25,652 bases of DNA from contig CAYRIY010000051.1 in NCBI GenBank assembly GCA_964424335.1, positions 1-25,652 of the forward strand, written 5' to 3'. Below are positions 14,207-22,708 of the stretch, piece by piece. This DNA is from CAYRIY01 sp964424335 (GTDB taxonomy: Bacteria > Bacillota > Limnochordia > DTU080 > RSA5). The first letter of the stretch is position 1, and each line of letters opens with the position of its first letter. The translations under genes were made by a program, and so were the position numbers. The notes under the pieces were generated by a model that did no database searches, had not been told where the DNA came from, and was given only the letters and a program-made list of their open reading frames with translations.

Positions 14207-15184
14207 ATGTCGCTTGTCAAAATCGGATTTATCGGCGCCGGCGGTTTGTCGAGCCGAAGGATTTACCCATGTCTTAAGTACGCCCCCATCTCGCTCGAGG
14301 CGGTTTGCGATTTGGACCAGGCAAAAGCGGAGAAGAACGCCCGTCTCTTCGGGGGAAAGCGCGTGTACACCGACCACCGCAAGATGTTTGACGAACTCGA
14401 CCTCGATGCGGTCATCGTCTGTGTCGCGCCTCAAATTCATTCGCAACTGGCCATCGAGGCGATGGAGCGCGGGCTCCACGTCTACACCGAAAAGCCGCCG
14501 GCCGTGACTGCGGCCGATGCCAAGCGGGTGCTGGACGTGAGCCGACGGACCGGGAAAACCTGCATGACGGCCTTTAAGAAGCGGTTTGCGCCCGCCTATC
14601 AAAAGGCCAAGAAGTTCATCGAGGAAGAGGGCGGCGGCCTTACACTGCTCAGCGTCGACTACTGCTCAGGGTTTTACCGCAACGATCCAGACAACCCTCG
14701 CAGCCAGTTTCTCCTCGATTTCACCATTCACCTGATCGATTTGACTCGGTTCCTTGGCGGCGAGGTCGCAGAGGTGCACGCATTCTCGCCCGACCCGTCG
14801 ACGTATGCCATCTCGCTTCGTTTCCAATCGGGAGCCGTCGGCACGCTGGCTTTCTCCTCCAACCGCTCGTGGAACGTCTCGACGGAAAAGGTGGAACTCA
14901 CAGGCTCTTCGAATCACTTTGCAACGATCGAGAACTCCACGGAGTTGCACGCGTTCGTCGATGACAGGATCGCCCTCTGGCACAAGCCGTCGTTTTCAAC
15001 TTCAGTGGGCGACTCGTTGATCGAGACCGGCTTTGCGGGGGAGATCGTCGAGTTTGCGACGGCGATTCAACAAAACCGGGAGCCGGAGTCGAGCATCGCG
15101 TCGTCATATCGAACGATGCTCCTGTACGAGGCGATCCTCGAAGCGGCCGTCAAACAAGACCGAATCCAGGTCCCGGCGGGGTAA
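14207..15184 (+). CDS. Gfo/Idh/MocA family NAD(P)-dependent oxidoreductase, copy 2
   Basis: The 325-residue protein has a Rossmann start (VKIGFIGAGGLSSRRIYP), the YTEKPP motif with K96, and the catalytic D171-x3-H175 pair (DFTIHLID). The C-terminal beta-sheet domain includes YAISLRFQSGAVGTLAFSSN. It is shorter than copy 1 and only distantly similar, so the two probably act on different substrates. The sugar-type substrate is suggested by neighbours on both sides: the TIM barrel 15 bases upstream and the glycosidase-like protein 44 bases downstream. Cytoplasmic, no signal peptide. GGGAGTGAG upstream of the ATG serves as ribosome site. Confidence 0.93.
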   Translation: MSLVKIGFIGAGGLSSRRIYPCLKYAPISLEAVCDLDQAKAEKNARLFGGKRVYTDHRKMFDELDLDAVIVCVAPQIHSQLAIEAMERGLHVYTEKPPAVTAADAKRVLDVSRRTGKTCMTAFKKRFAPAYQKAKKFIEEEGGGLTLLSVDYCSGFYRNDPDNPRSQFLLDFTIHLIDLTRFLGGEVAEVHAFSPDPSTYAISLRFQSGAVGTLAFSSNRSWNVSTEKVELTGSSNHFATIENSTELHAFVDDRIALWHKPSFSTSVGDSLIETGFAGEIVEFATAIQQNREPESSIASSYRTMLLYEAILEAAVKQDRIQVPAG

Positions 15185-15227
15185 TCGACTTTGAGCGCGT
15201 GACATCAATACATAAGGGTGAGCGGAT

Positions 15228-17513
15228 GTGGCGCATCGCGTTTCGTTGCTTGCAGGCAAAGCGAAACTCGAGCTGTTGCTTCACGACAGGGGCTTTCAAG
15301 AGACGCTTTACGTCAAGGAGCACGGAGCACCGGGCGAGTCGTGGAGCGCGCTTGCCACGACACGGAGCGATGCATTCGGAGGGTTCGTTTACCGTGCGCG
15401 CGCGAACGAGGCGATCCAAGACCTCGAGGTCGACAACGTGCGATGGCGTGAAGCGGACGGCGGCATTCTCATTCAAGCCGATGTCCTAAACGGGCGCATC
15501 ACGACGACGATCCGGCCGGACGCCGAGTGGGACAGCTTTCATTATGAGGTCGACATCGAGATTGAACGCGCCGTCGAGGTCGAACGGGCGACGTGGCGAT
15601 ACTCTGCGCTGAGCGGCGCACCCGACTTTGTCTACACGCCCAACCTGCTTCCCAAGGAGGGCGATGTCATCGGGGACCACCGACTGCATTCCCCGGTCAT
15701 CGCCGCTCAGCGCGGACCGCTTGGGTTTGCTCTCGTGGCTGAGATCGACCGCCTGAGCGCCCAGAGAATTCGCAGGATCAAGCAGGCGATGGATTGCGAA
15801 GCCAGGGACGACGGGGTCGACATCGAGTACGGCTTCCTCGATTGGGAGATCCGAGACCATGTCTACTACTCCCATCGGAAAGATCACACGGTCCGCCTTT
15901 CCAACCGCACCCTTTCTTTTGGGTTTACGCTGTTTGCTCAAAACGACCTCGAGCCGGCGTCGGCGTTTCGCAAACCTGTGCGATTTTTGTACGAACGGTC
16001 GCTCCTGCCTCGTCTCGCTGATGCGCCGGGTCAGCAACTGCGCCCCTTTGATGACTGGGAGCGGCACGCGTGGAAAGAGTATGCGGCCAATGAGTACTTT
16101 GAGGTCGACGTGAATGGCGTCTCCTGTGCGGGGCTCTCATCCCATCGGCGCTTTGTGCCGGGACGTCAGTGGCGACCGGACGGAATGCAGGACGCGTGGT
16201 TCAACCACTGGTTCAACAGCGCCCGGACGTCGTACGGCATGTACAAGAGTGCCCGCTTGTGGCATGATCGAGAGCTCGAGGAGCAGGCAATCAAGACGGT
16301 GCGCCTGATCTTGCAGGCGCCGCAAAAAGAGGGCGCGTTTCCGACCGTTTTTTACTTTGATCCTCGCAAGGGCCGCTATTACTGGGAACGGGACAACGCG
16401 TGGGCGGGCATCCGCGACTGTTACCACACGTTTGACATGGCCTGGACGGGGTATTGGCTCCTCAAGTGGCGGGAGGCGTTGATCGAGTCCGGCGCGTCAG
16501 ACGGCCTCGCCGACCAGATGGAACGCTTTTGCGCGAATCTGGGCGACTTCTTGGTCAAAAACCAGCTCGAGTCGGGATGTATCCCTTCCTTTTACCACGC
16601 CGACCTCGAGCCCGAAGAGCAGTATCTTTACGACGAAAACGCCGAGACCGCCGGGTGTGCGACGTTTTTGTTGGCGCTCTACCAGGCGGTCGGCGAGGAG
16701 CGATATTTGAATGCCGCGACGCGGGCGCTCGACTACGTTCGGCGGGAAATCGTTCCCCGGCACAAATGGTTTGACTACGAGACGTTCTTTTCGTGCTCTC
16801 CCAAGCCCCTCGACATGTACGACGCAAAGACGCGCCAATACCCTCAGTGCGCGCTCTCGCTGATGCAGGCATGCCTTGGTTTCTTGAGCCTGTACCGCAT
16901 CCGGGGCGAAAAGCGGGACCTCGACTTGGGCGAGTATTTGGTCGACTACCTTGCCTTATTTCAACAGGTCTGGTCGCCGTCGTGGCTTACGCCCAACCTC
17001 CTCGGCGGGTTTGCCACGCAAAACACGGACGGCGAATGGAGCGACGCCCGCCAATGCTATGCGGCAGACGTTTTCTTCGAGTACTTCGAGACCACCCAAA
17101 AGCGCGAGTACTTTGACCGCGGCGTTGCTGCAATGCGGTCGACCTTTCCCGTAGCGCCTTACGAAAACTGGGCGCACGCCGGCTCCGACGTGCACGGAGC
17201 GCTCACCGGGATTCACTGGGGCACGGGATCGGCGACGGTGACGGTCGTGCGCTGGCGCGAGCGTTACGGCGACGTCTACGTACATCCGAGCGGAGCGTGG
17301 GGCGCCGGGCTCGACGGATGCACCGTCCGTCGCGTCGATTCGAGTCGCGGGCGCGTGCAGGTCGTCGTGGAGGACGCGTTTGCGGCCGAGCGCTCGAGCC
17401 CGCTCGTGATCGGGGGTGTCGATGCGGCGAAGGTCGACCTCTTGGTCGAAACGCCCCGCCCCGACGATTTCCCGCGAGGCTCTGGTCCCTTTCACCAAAG
17501 TGTGGGAAAATAG
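15228..17513 (+). CDS. Large glycosidase-like protein, N-terminal beta-sandwich and (alpha/alpha)6-type barrel, family not recognised
   Basis: The 761-residue protein has no signal peptide. Residues 1 to about 280 look like a beta-sandwich (alternating polar/hydrophobic strands, FHYEVDIEIERAVEVERATW). Residues about 310 to 660 are helical with Trp/Tyr/His-rich loops (WFNHWFNSARTSYGMYKSAR, CYHTFDMAWTGYWLLKW, CIPSFYHADLEPEEQY), like six-hairpin glycosidases, uronate hydrolases and C5-epimerases. A beta-rich tail follows. I cannot assign a glycoside hydrolase family, nor name catalytic residues with confidence; acidic candidates lie in the DMAW and YDENAE segments. The GTG start has AAGGGTGAG upstream. 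Placement after a TIM barrel and a Gfo/Idh/MocA gene suggests an intracellular glycoside or keto-glycoside as substrate. Confidence 0.7.
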   Translation: MAHRVSLLAGKAKLELLLHDRGFQETLYVKEHGAPGESWSALATTRSDAFGGFVYRARANEAIQDLEVDNVRWREADGGILIQADVLNGRITTTIRPDAEWDSFHYEVDIEIERAVEVERATWRYSALSGAPDFVYTPNLLPKEGDVIGDHRLHSPVIAAQRGPLGFALVAEIDRLSAQRIRRIKQAMDCEARDDGVDIEYGFLDWEIRDHVYYSHRKDHTVRLSNRTLSFGFTLFAQNDLEPASAFRKPVRFLYERSLLPRLADAPGQQLRPFDDWERHAWKEYAANEYFEVDVNGVSCAGLSSHRRFVPGRQWRPDGMQDAWFNHWFNSARTSYGMYKSARLWHDRELEEQAIKTVRLILQAPQKEGAFPTVFYFDPRKGRYYWERDNAWAGIRDCYHTFDMAWTGYWLLKWREALIESGASDGLADQMERFCANLGDFLVKNQLESGCIPSFYHADLEPEEQYLYDENAETAGCATFLLALYQAVGEERYLNAATRALDYVRREIVPRHKWFDYETFFSCSPKPLDMYDAKTRQYPQCALSLMQACLGFLSLYRIRGEKRDLDLGEYLVDYLALFQQVWSPSWLTPNLLGGFATQNTDGEWSDARQCYAADVFFEYFETTQKREYFDRGVAAMRSTFPVAPYENWAHAGSDVHGALTGIHWGTGSATVTVVRWRERYGDVYVHPSGAWGAGLDGCTVRRVDSSRGRVQVVVEDAFAAERSSPLVIGGVDAAKVDLLVETPRPDDFPRGSGPFHQSVGK

Positions 17514-17565
17514 GAGGGTGATTTTCAAAACGACACGACTTTGACGCTAAGGGGCGAGTGCATCG

Positions 17566-18855
17566 ATGACTCATGTCGACCGCGGTTTGTCGGCGGCGCT
17601 TCAAAACGTCGATCCTGAAGTATACAACGCAATTCAGCAGGAGATCGGCAGACAAAACGACGGGATCGAGCTGATCGCGTCGGAGAACTTTGTGAGCCGG
17701 GCCGTCATGGAGGCGCAAGGCTCGGTCCTGACCAACAAGTATGCGGAAGGGTTGCCGGCCAGGCGTTACTACGGCGGTTGCGAATACGTCGACGTCGCCG
17801 AGACGCTGGCGATCGAGCGGGCCAAAAAGCTCTTTGGAGCCGACCACGCCAACGTGCAACCCCACTCCGGGGCGCAGGCAAACCAGACGGTCTTTTTTGC
17901 GACACTTCGTCCCGGCGACAAGGTGATGGGGATGAGCCTTCCGCACGGCGGCCACCTCACGCACGGCTCCCCGGTCAACTTTTCCGGCAAGTGGTTTGAG
18001 ATCGTGGCGTACGAGGTGGACAAGGAGACCGAGCGGATCGATTACGACGCCGTGCGCGAAAAGGCCAAGCAGGAGCGGCCAAAGCTCATCATCGCAGGCG
18101 CCAGCGCGTACCCGAGGGTCATCGACTTTGAGGCCTTCCGTTCGATTGCGGACGAAGTTGGCGCTTTGCTCATGGTCGATATGGCCCATATCGCGGGCCT
18201 CGTTGCGGCGGGGATTCACCCAAGCCCGGTTCCCCACGCACAGTTTGTGACGACGACGACCCACAAGACGCTGCGCGGGCCTCGGGGCGGACTCGTCCTC
18301 TGCAAGGAGGAGTACGCCAAGGACATCGACAAGGCCGTGTTCCCGGGATTGCAAGGCGGCCCCCTCATGCACATCATCGCTGCCAAGGCGGTCTCGTTCA
18401 AGGAGGCGCTCTCGGAGGACTTCAACGCCTACCAGCGGCAGATCGTGGCGAACGCCCAAGCGCTCGCTCTTGAGCTGATGAACCGCGGGTACCGACTCGT
18501 CTCCGGCGGCACCGACAACCATCTGATGCTGATCGACGTGAAGGCCCGCGGGCTTACCGGCAAAGAGGCGGAGGCAGCCCTCGGCGAGGTCGGCGTGACG
18601 GTGAATAAGAACACGATCCCGTTTGATACCGAGAGCCCCTTCGTGACGAGCGGCATCCGGATCGGCACCCCGGCCGTCACGACGCGCGGCATGAAAGAGG
18701 ACGCCATGAAAGAGATCGGCGCCATCATCGACGAAGCCCTGCAAGCCGCGGCCAAGAACGGCCTGGACCAAGTAGCGGAGGGCCTGCGGGGCCGCGTCAA
18801 GGAGCTGTGCGCCACGTATCCGCTTTACCCCGAGGCCTCTTCGGTCGTCGGGTAG
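17566..18855 (+). CDS. glyA: Serine hydroxymethyltransferase
   Basis: The 429-residue protein is a full-length GlyA. It converts serine and tetrahydrofolate to glycine and 5,10-methylene-tetrahydrofolate, using PLP, in the cytoplasm. Visible landmarks are IELIASENFVSRAV, GLPARRYYGG, the PLP-binding D205-M-A-H208 segment, and TTTTHKTLRGPRGG with the Schiff-base lysine K234. The C-terminal GIRIGTPAVTTRGM is also typical. AAGGGG eleven bases before the ATG is the ribosome site. It lies 52 bases after the glycosidase-like gene; an isolated AGGAGGGTG at that junction has no gene of its own. GlyA is a housekeeping gene and is probably also transcribed on its own. A long hairpin follows. Confidence 0.98.
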   Translation: MTHVDRGLSAALQNVDPEVYNAIQQEIGRQNDGIELIASENFVSRAVMEAQGSVLTNKYAEGLPARRYYGGCEYVDVAETLAIERAKKLFGADHANVQPHSGAQANQTVFFATLRPGDKVMGMSLPHGGHLTHGSPVNFSGKWFEIVAYEVDKETERIDYDAVREKAKQERPKLIIAGASAYPRVIDFEAFRSIADEVGALLMVDMAHIAGLVAAGIHPSPVPHAQFVTTTTHKTLRGPRGGLVLCKEEYAKDIDKAVFPGLQGGPLMHIIAAKAVSFKEALSEDFNAYQRQIVANAQALALELMNRGYRLVSGGTDNHLMLIDVKARGLTGKEAEAALGEVGVTVNKNTIPFDTESPFVTSGIRIGTPAVTTRGMKEDAMKEIGAIIDEALQAAAKNGLDQVAEGLRGRVKELCATYPLYPEASSVVG

Positions 18856-18897
18856 GGACCGGCTCGGCTGCTTTTACGTAAGCAATTGGACGCGAAG

Positions 18898-18946
18898 CGC
18901 CCCCGCTTGCCGAACGCACTTGTTCGGCGGCGGGGGCGTTCTACTT
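18898..18946. terminator. Long hairpin, probable bidirectional terminator between glyA and the MBL gene
   Basis: CGCCCCCGC (18898-18906) pairs with GCGGGGGCG (18930-18938), and inside it GCCGAAC (18909-18915) pairs with GTTCGGC (18922-18928). This gives 16 base pairs with only a small internal loop. A weak T-tract (TTCTACTT) follows on the plus strand. It sits between two convergent genes. Confidence 0.75.
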
Positions 18947-18963
18947 AGACGACGTTCACCTGC

Positions 18964-20799
18964 TCAAACGACGTTCACCAGCGCTTCCGCGTGCTGGCCA
19001 AAGCGCCGGTCGGCGACCGTCAGATCCGCAGCGATCCGCACTCGCCGGGCATCTAAGCCTGCTGTAGGCCAATCGCTTGGCGCGTGAAGGGTAAAGTTTA
19101 TGATGCCTGTGCCTTTTCCTTCGAGCTCAATCTCGCCCACAGCCGGCTCTGCGCGCCATCCGGCGGGGACGGCAAGTTCGACGTTGACTTTGGCCGCGTG
19201 GGCAAACGGGTTGATGACGTGCGCTTCGATGGCGACCGATCCTCCCGCTTTGACGCTAGCTTGATAGGGCAAGAGCCGCACGCCGAACCCTTCTGTCCCC
19301 AGGTCGACCTCGTCAAACGGCAAAAGGTCGACGTGCGCCCGTTCGAGGGCCTCGCCGTATCGCTGCAGGTCGTCGAGGTATTTTTTGTTGACCCACATGG
19401 GCTCCCAGTGGCCGCCGATCATCAGGTCAGGCGCAAGTCTGCGGTAAAGCTCGGCGCTCTTTTTGTAATCCCCGTGGTGAAAGCCGTTGTGGTAGACGTA
19501 GTTGTAAAGGGTGCCTTCGTTGCCCTGCTGATCCCCTGTCGCGAGCACCTTGTGTCCGTCGACCTCAAAGTAAATGGCTACGGCATAGTGGGTGTGGCCG
19601 GGCTGGGGGTAGAGCGTGAACGTGTACTCTTCCCACGTAAACGATTGTTCCAATGGGATTTTTCGGTCGACGGAAATCGGCTCAAACCAAAGGCAGGGCA
19701 GGTCGTAACGGGTGGGATTTTCGAGGAGGGCTGCGAAGTTTTCACCTGCCCACACTTCGGTTCCCTCGACTTCCCGGAGCATGTTGAGGCCCGCCACGTG
19801 GTCGTCGTGGAAGTGCGTGAGGAGCGCGGCATCGATCCGTTTGACGCCGAATTGCGCCTTTAAAGCAGGAATCGAGTATAGCCACGGCCTCCGCCCCGCA
19901 TGATCCGTGCCGTAGGCGACCCCGACCGCCATGTCGTACCCGTAGTCGATGAGAAGCGCCTTGCCGCTCTTTGAAAGCAGTACGTACGATCTTGAGATCG
20001 ACGTGCGGTTGAGCAGCAGGTGGGGGGTGAGCGCCACATAGGGCTGCTCACGCCACTCAAACAGATCGAGCTGACGCCCGCGGATCTTGGGGATCTCCCA
20101 AAGGCGCTTTACGAGGAGGTCAATGGCGGCATTCGGCTCGCGCATCGGGGCCCCGTGGGACGGAAAGAGCAGGTCAGGCCCGCGGTCTTTGAGATCGAGG
20201 AGCGAGAGGATGCTGTAATGGACGCCTTCGCTGCCGTTGTACGTCCACTGCATGGCGGAGAGCGACCACACTTTTCCGGGGCCGTAGATCAGGTCGCCGG
20301 TGAAGGCGAGCTTTTGTCCGCCGCACTCCGTCATGAGCGTGATGGAGCCCGGGGTGTGACCGGGCGTCGGAACGACGGTGATCTCGAACCGGCCAAACCG
20401 GTACGTGCGGTAATCCCGCAAGGCCTCCACCGCTCGAACCTGCTTGAGCAGGGAGAAGCGGTCTTGGCGCATGTTGTAGTTGTTCAAGATCTCTCGGCCC
20501 TGCCAGCGGGCGTCGATCGAGGCGAATAGGTCAACCTCCGCGTGGGGCGCCCAAATGCGGACGCCTGCCTCCTGCGCTCGGTGCAGGCCTTGCCCCTGGT
20601 CGCGATGGTGGTGCGTCATCAAGACGTCGGTGGCTCGCAGGCCCATGCTGGCCAGGACGTCGAGGATGGCGCCGTCGCCGAAATCGATCAAGATGGCCTG
20701 GTCGCCATCTTGCAATACGTAGACATTGCACGTGCTTTCATATAAGAAGACGCCTGGCGCAACTTCGCGCAAGCGCCCCCCATCGCCGGTTATGGCCAT
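18964..20799 (-). CDS. Tandem metallo-beta-lactamase-fold protein with C-terminal Ig-like domain
   Basis: The 611-residue protein contains two MBL-fold domains. The first (residues about 10-245) has H63-x-H65-x-D67-Q68, H148 (PGHTPGS), D169 (FTGDLIY) and H215 (PSHG), with Gln replacing the last His of HxHxDH. The second (about 255-480) is canonical: H329-x-H331-x-D333-H334, H402, D423 and H464 (GGHWEP). Residues about 505-611 look like an Ig-like beta-sandwich. There is no signal peptide. The reaction is unknown; MBL hydrolases of this kind cleave esters, lactones, thioesters or phosphoesters. The open frame extends to 20961, but AGGAGG ten bases before the ATG at 20799 and the absence of similarity beyond it set the start. 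It is convergent with glyA and divergent from serS. Confidence 0.85.
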   Translation of the reverse strand: MAITGDGGRLREVAPGVFLYESTCNVYVLQDGDQAILIDFGDGAILDVLASMGLRATDVLMTHHHRDQGQGLHRAQEAGVRIWAPHAEVDLFASIDARWQGREILNNYNMRQDRFSLLKQVRAVEALRDYRTYRFGRFEITVVPTPGHTPGSITLMTECGGQKLAFTGDLIYGPGKVWSLSAMQWTYNGSEGVHYSILSLLDLKDRGPDLLFPSHGAPMREPNAAIDLLVKRLWEIPKIRGRQLDLFEWREQPYVALTPHLLLNRTSISRSYVLLSKSGKALLIDYGYDMAVGVAYGTDHAGRRPWLYSIPALKAQFGVKRIDAALLTHFHDDHVAGLNMLREVEGTEVWAGENFAALLENPTRYDLPCLWFEPISVDRKIPLEQSFTWEEYTFTLYPQPGHTHYAVAIYFEVDGHKVLATGDQQGNEGTLYNYVYHNGFHHGDYKKSAELYRRLAPDLMIGGHWEPMWVNKKYLDDLQRYGEALERAHVDLLPFDEVDLGTEGFGVRLLPYQASVKAGGSVAIEAHVINPFAHAAKVNVELAVPAGWRAEPAVGEIELEGKGTGIINFTLHAPSDWPTAGLDARRVRIAADLTVADRRFGQHAEALVNVV

Positions 20800-21022
20800 C
20801 GGTGTCATACCTCCTGCAAGGAAAGAAGCCCGGGGAATCGTTCTGGGTAGGCGCGTTTCCTCCTTCCTGGACTTCTCTTGCAGTCGCAGTTCATTGACGT
20901 GACGCAGGGACTTTTGCCATCGCGTCAACGCGAATCCTCCATCCACGGATGTACCGAGCACTTTCCGGATTGGCTAGGTGCTGCGGGCACCTCCGCCGGA
21001 GCGCTTTGGGCAAGCGTCGCGC
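20800..21022. other. Divergent region between the MBL gene and serS promoter
   Basis: No gene is supported here. A promoter for the minus-strand MBL gene is expected but not clearly visible. TTGACG (20894-20899) and CGTCAA (20923-20928) form a spaced inverted repeat of six bases per arm, which could be a weak operator. Confidence 0.3.
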
Positions 21023-21052
21023 TTGAATTGAAAGCGGCTGATAGGGTATCAT
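21023..21052 (+). promoter_or_regulatory. Sigma-A-type promoter of the serS leader
   Basis: TTGAAT (21023-21028) and TATCAT (21047-21052) are separated by 18 bases and lie just upstream of the first T-box stem. Transcription would start near 21059. Confidence 0.65.
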
Positions 21053-21059
21053 CGGTGGA

Positions 21060-21375
21060 AAGTGAGTAAGCACAACGCGATGAAGGGGACTCCGATCGAT
21101 CGCCTGTCTTTTTATAGAGAGTCGGCGTATGGTGTGAGCCGGTGGCAGGCCCGAGAGGTTCCACCCCGTACCCGTTTTCGCCAAATGGGCGCGAGCGGGA
21201 TAAAGAGCGGCAAGCGAAGCCTCACGGCGCAAGGCGTGAGGGAGAAGTTTAGACGGCCGGGCCCGTTATCGCCCATTCGAGTGGAGAGCGCGGCGCGGGC
21301 GGAACATGGGCGCGCAAGCGCTTTTCAAGCAGGGTGGCAACGCGGCGATCCCGTCCCTACGTGGGCGGGTTTTTT
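21060..21375 (+). ncRNA. T-box riboswitch leader of serS
   Basis: The leader has the ordered parts of a T-box. These are a GATGAAGG kink-turn element near 21080, the distal stem I motif AGAGAGTCGG...TGGTGTGAG (about 21117-21138), a TCC at 21160-21162 as likely serine specifier, and the T-box AGGGTGGCAACGCGG at 21331-21345. A terminator follows: CCCGTCCC (21350-21357) with GGGCGGG (21363-21369) and six T. The TGGC in the T-box bulge would pair with GCCA, as expected for tRNA-Ser with discriminator G. Uncharged tRNA-Ser(GGA) should stabilise the antiterminator and allow serS transcription. The specifier call is inference from position. Confidence 0.93.
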
Positions 21376-21407
21376 ATTTGTGCAAACGATGAAAGGAAGT
21401 GCGAAGC

Positions 21408-22685
21408 ATGCTGGATTTGAAATTTGTACGTACGCATCCGGAGCTGGTGCGCGATGGGCTAAAGCGGCGGCGAAGCGACGCCCCGCTCGATGAGCTGCTG
21501 CAGACGGACCAGGCGTGGCGCGGAAAGCTCGCCGAGGTAGAGCGTCTCAAGGCCGAGCGCAACGAAGCGTCGGAGGCCATCGGAGCGCTAAAGCGAGAGC
21601 GCAAGGACGCATCGGAAGCCATCGAACGGATGAAGAGCGTCTCGGCCCGCATCAAAGAGCTCGACCAGGAAGTGGCCGACCTCGAAGCCAAATTGGACGA
21701 GCTCATCATGGAGATTCCCAACGTCCCCCACGAGTCCGTCCCGGACGGCGCGGGCGACGAGGACAACGTAGAGGTAAAGCGTGTCGGCGAGCCCAGGGCC
21801 TTTGGCTTTGAGCCCAAAGCCCACTGGGACCTTGGCGTTGACCTGGGCGTAATCGACTTTGAGCGCGCGGGAAAGGTGACGGGCGCAAGATTTGCGTTCC
21901 TAAAAGGAGCTGGGGCCCGGCTCGAGCGGGCGCTCATCCAGCTCATGCTCGATCTGCACCTTGAGCGCGGGTACACGGAGCTGCTTCCGCCTTATATCGT
22001 GAACGCCCAGAGCATGCGAGGCACGGGACAACTGCCCAAGTTTGCCGAAGACATGTTCCACTTGAGCGGCACCGACTACTACTTGGTGCCGACGGCGGAG
22101 GTGCCTGTGACCAACTACCACGCCGGCGAAATCCTGGACGGGCGAAAACTGCCCCTGTACTATACTGCGTATTCGCCTTGCTTTCGGGCGGAGGCGGGCG
22201 CGCATGGACGGGACACTCGGGGACTCATCAGGCAGCATCAGTTTGAAAAGGTCGAGCTTGTGAAGATCGTCGACCCTGAGACGTCCTACGACGAACTCGA
22301 GCGTCTCTTGGCCGATGCCGAGCGAGTGCTGCAGACGTTGGAGCTTCCGTACCGTGTGACGGCGCTTTCCACCGGCGACCTCGGGTTTTCGGCCGCCAAG
22401 ACGTACGACATCGAAGTGTGGATGCCAAGCTACGGACGGTACGTCGAGATCTCCTCGTGCAGCAACTTCGAGGACTTTCAAGCCCGCCGCGCCGAGATCC
22501 GGTTTCGCCGTGAGCCCGGCGCCAAGGCGGAGCTCGTCCACACGCTGAACGGCTCGGGGCTCGCCGTCGGCCGCACATTCGCCGCGGTCCTCGAGAACTT
22601 TCAACAGGAGGATGGCAGCGTTGTAATCCCCGAGGCGCTAAGGGCTTATATGGGAGGGCTCGAGCGGCTCACCGCCGGGGCGTAG
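21408..22685 (+). CDS. serS: Seryl-tRNA synthetase
   Basis: The 425-residue class II synthetase has the same length as Bacillus SerS. It charges tRNA-Ser (and tRNA-Sec where present) with serine. The N-terminal half is the long antiparallel coiled coil that grips the tRNA extra arm (EVERLKAERNEASEAIGALK region). Class II motif 2 lies in FRAEAGAHGRDTRGLIRQHQ and motif 3 in GSGLAVGRTFAAVLEN. PTAEVPVTNYH and SSCSNFEDFQARR are also typical. The ATG at 21408 has AAAGGA upstream and gives the standard MLDLKFVRTHPEL start; the GTG at 21399 would add three residues. The gene is controlled by the T-box leader. Confidence 0.98.
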   Translation: MLDLKFVRTHPELVRDGLKRRRSDAPLDELLQTDQAWRGKLAEVERLKAERNEASEAIGALKRERKDASEAIERMKSVSARIKELDQEVADLEAKLDELIMEIPNVPHESVPDGAGDEDNVEVKRVGEPRAFGFEPKAHWDLGVDLGVIDFERAGKVTGARFAFLKGAGARLERALIQLMLDLHLERGYTELLPPYIVNAQSMRGTGQLPKFAEDMFHLSGTDYYLVPTAEVPVTNYHAGEILDGRKLPLYYTAYSPCFRAEAGAHGRDTRGLIRQHQFEKVELVKIVDPETSYDELERLLADAERVLQTLELPYRVTALSTGDLGFSAAKTYDIEVWMPSYGRYVEISSCSNFEDFQARRAEIRFRREPGAKAELVHTLNGSGLAVGRTFAAVLENFQQEDGSVVIPEALRAYMGGLERLTAGA

Positions 22686-22708
22686 TCACCTGAGCGCCCA
22701 GGTCTTGT

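Noticed and set aside
17514..17550. Eight-codon leader peptide before glyA
   Set aside because: The ribosome site overlaps the putative GTG with no spacing, and there is no attenuator structure after it.
17203..18771. 522-codon open frame on the minus strand
   Set aside because: It runs antisense across the end of the glycosidase-like gene and most of glyA. glyA is certain on the plus strand, and the antisense product resembles nothing.
22688..22703. Small ACCTG/CAGGT hairpin between serS and the GNAT gene
   Set aside because: Five base pairs without a T-tract is too weak to call a terminator.
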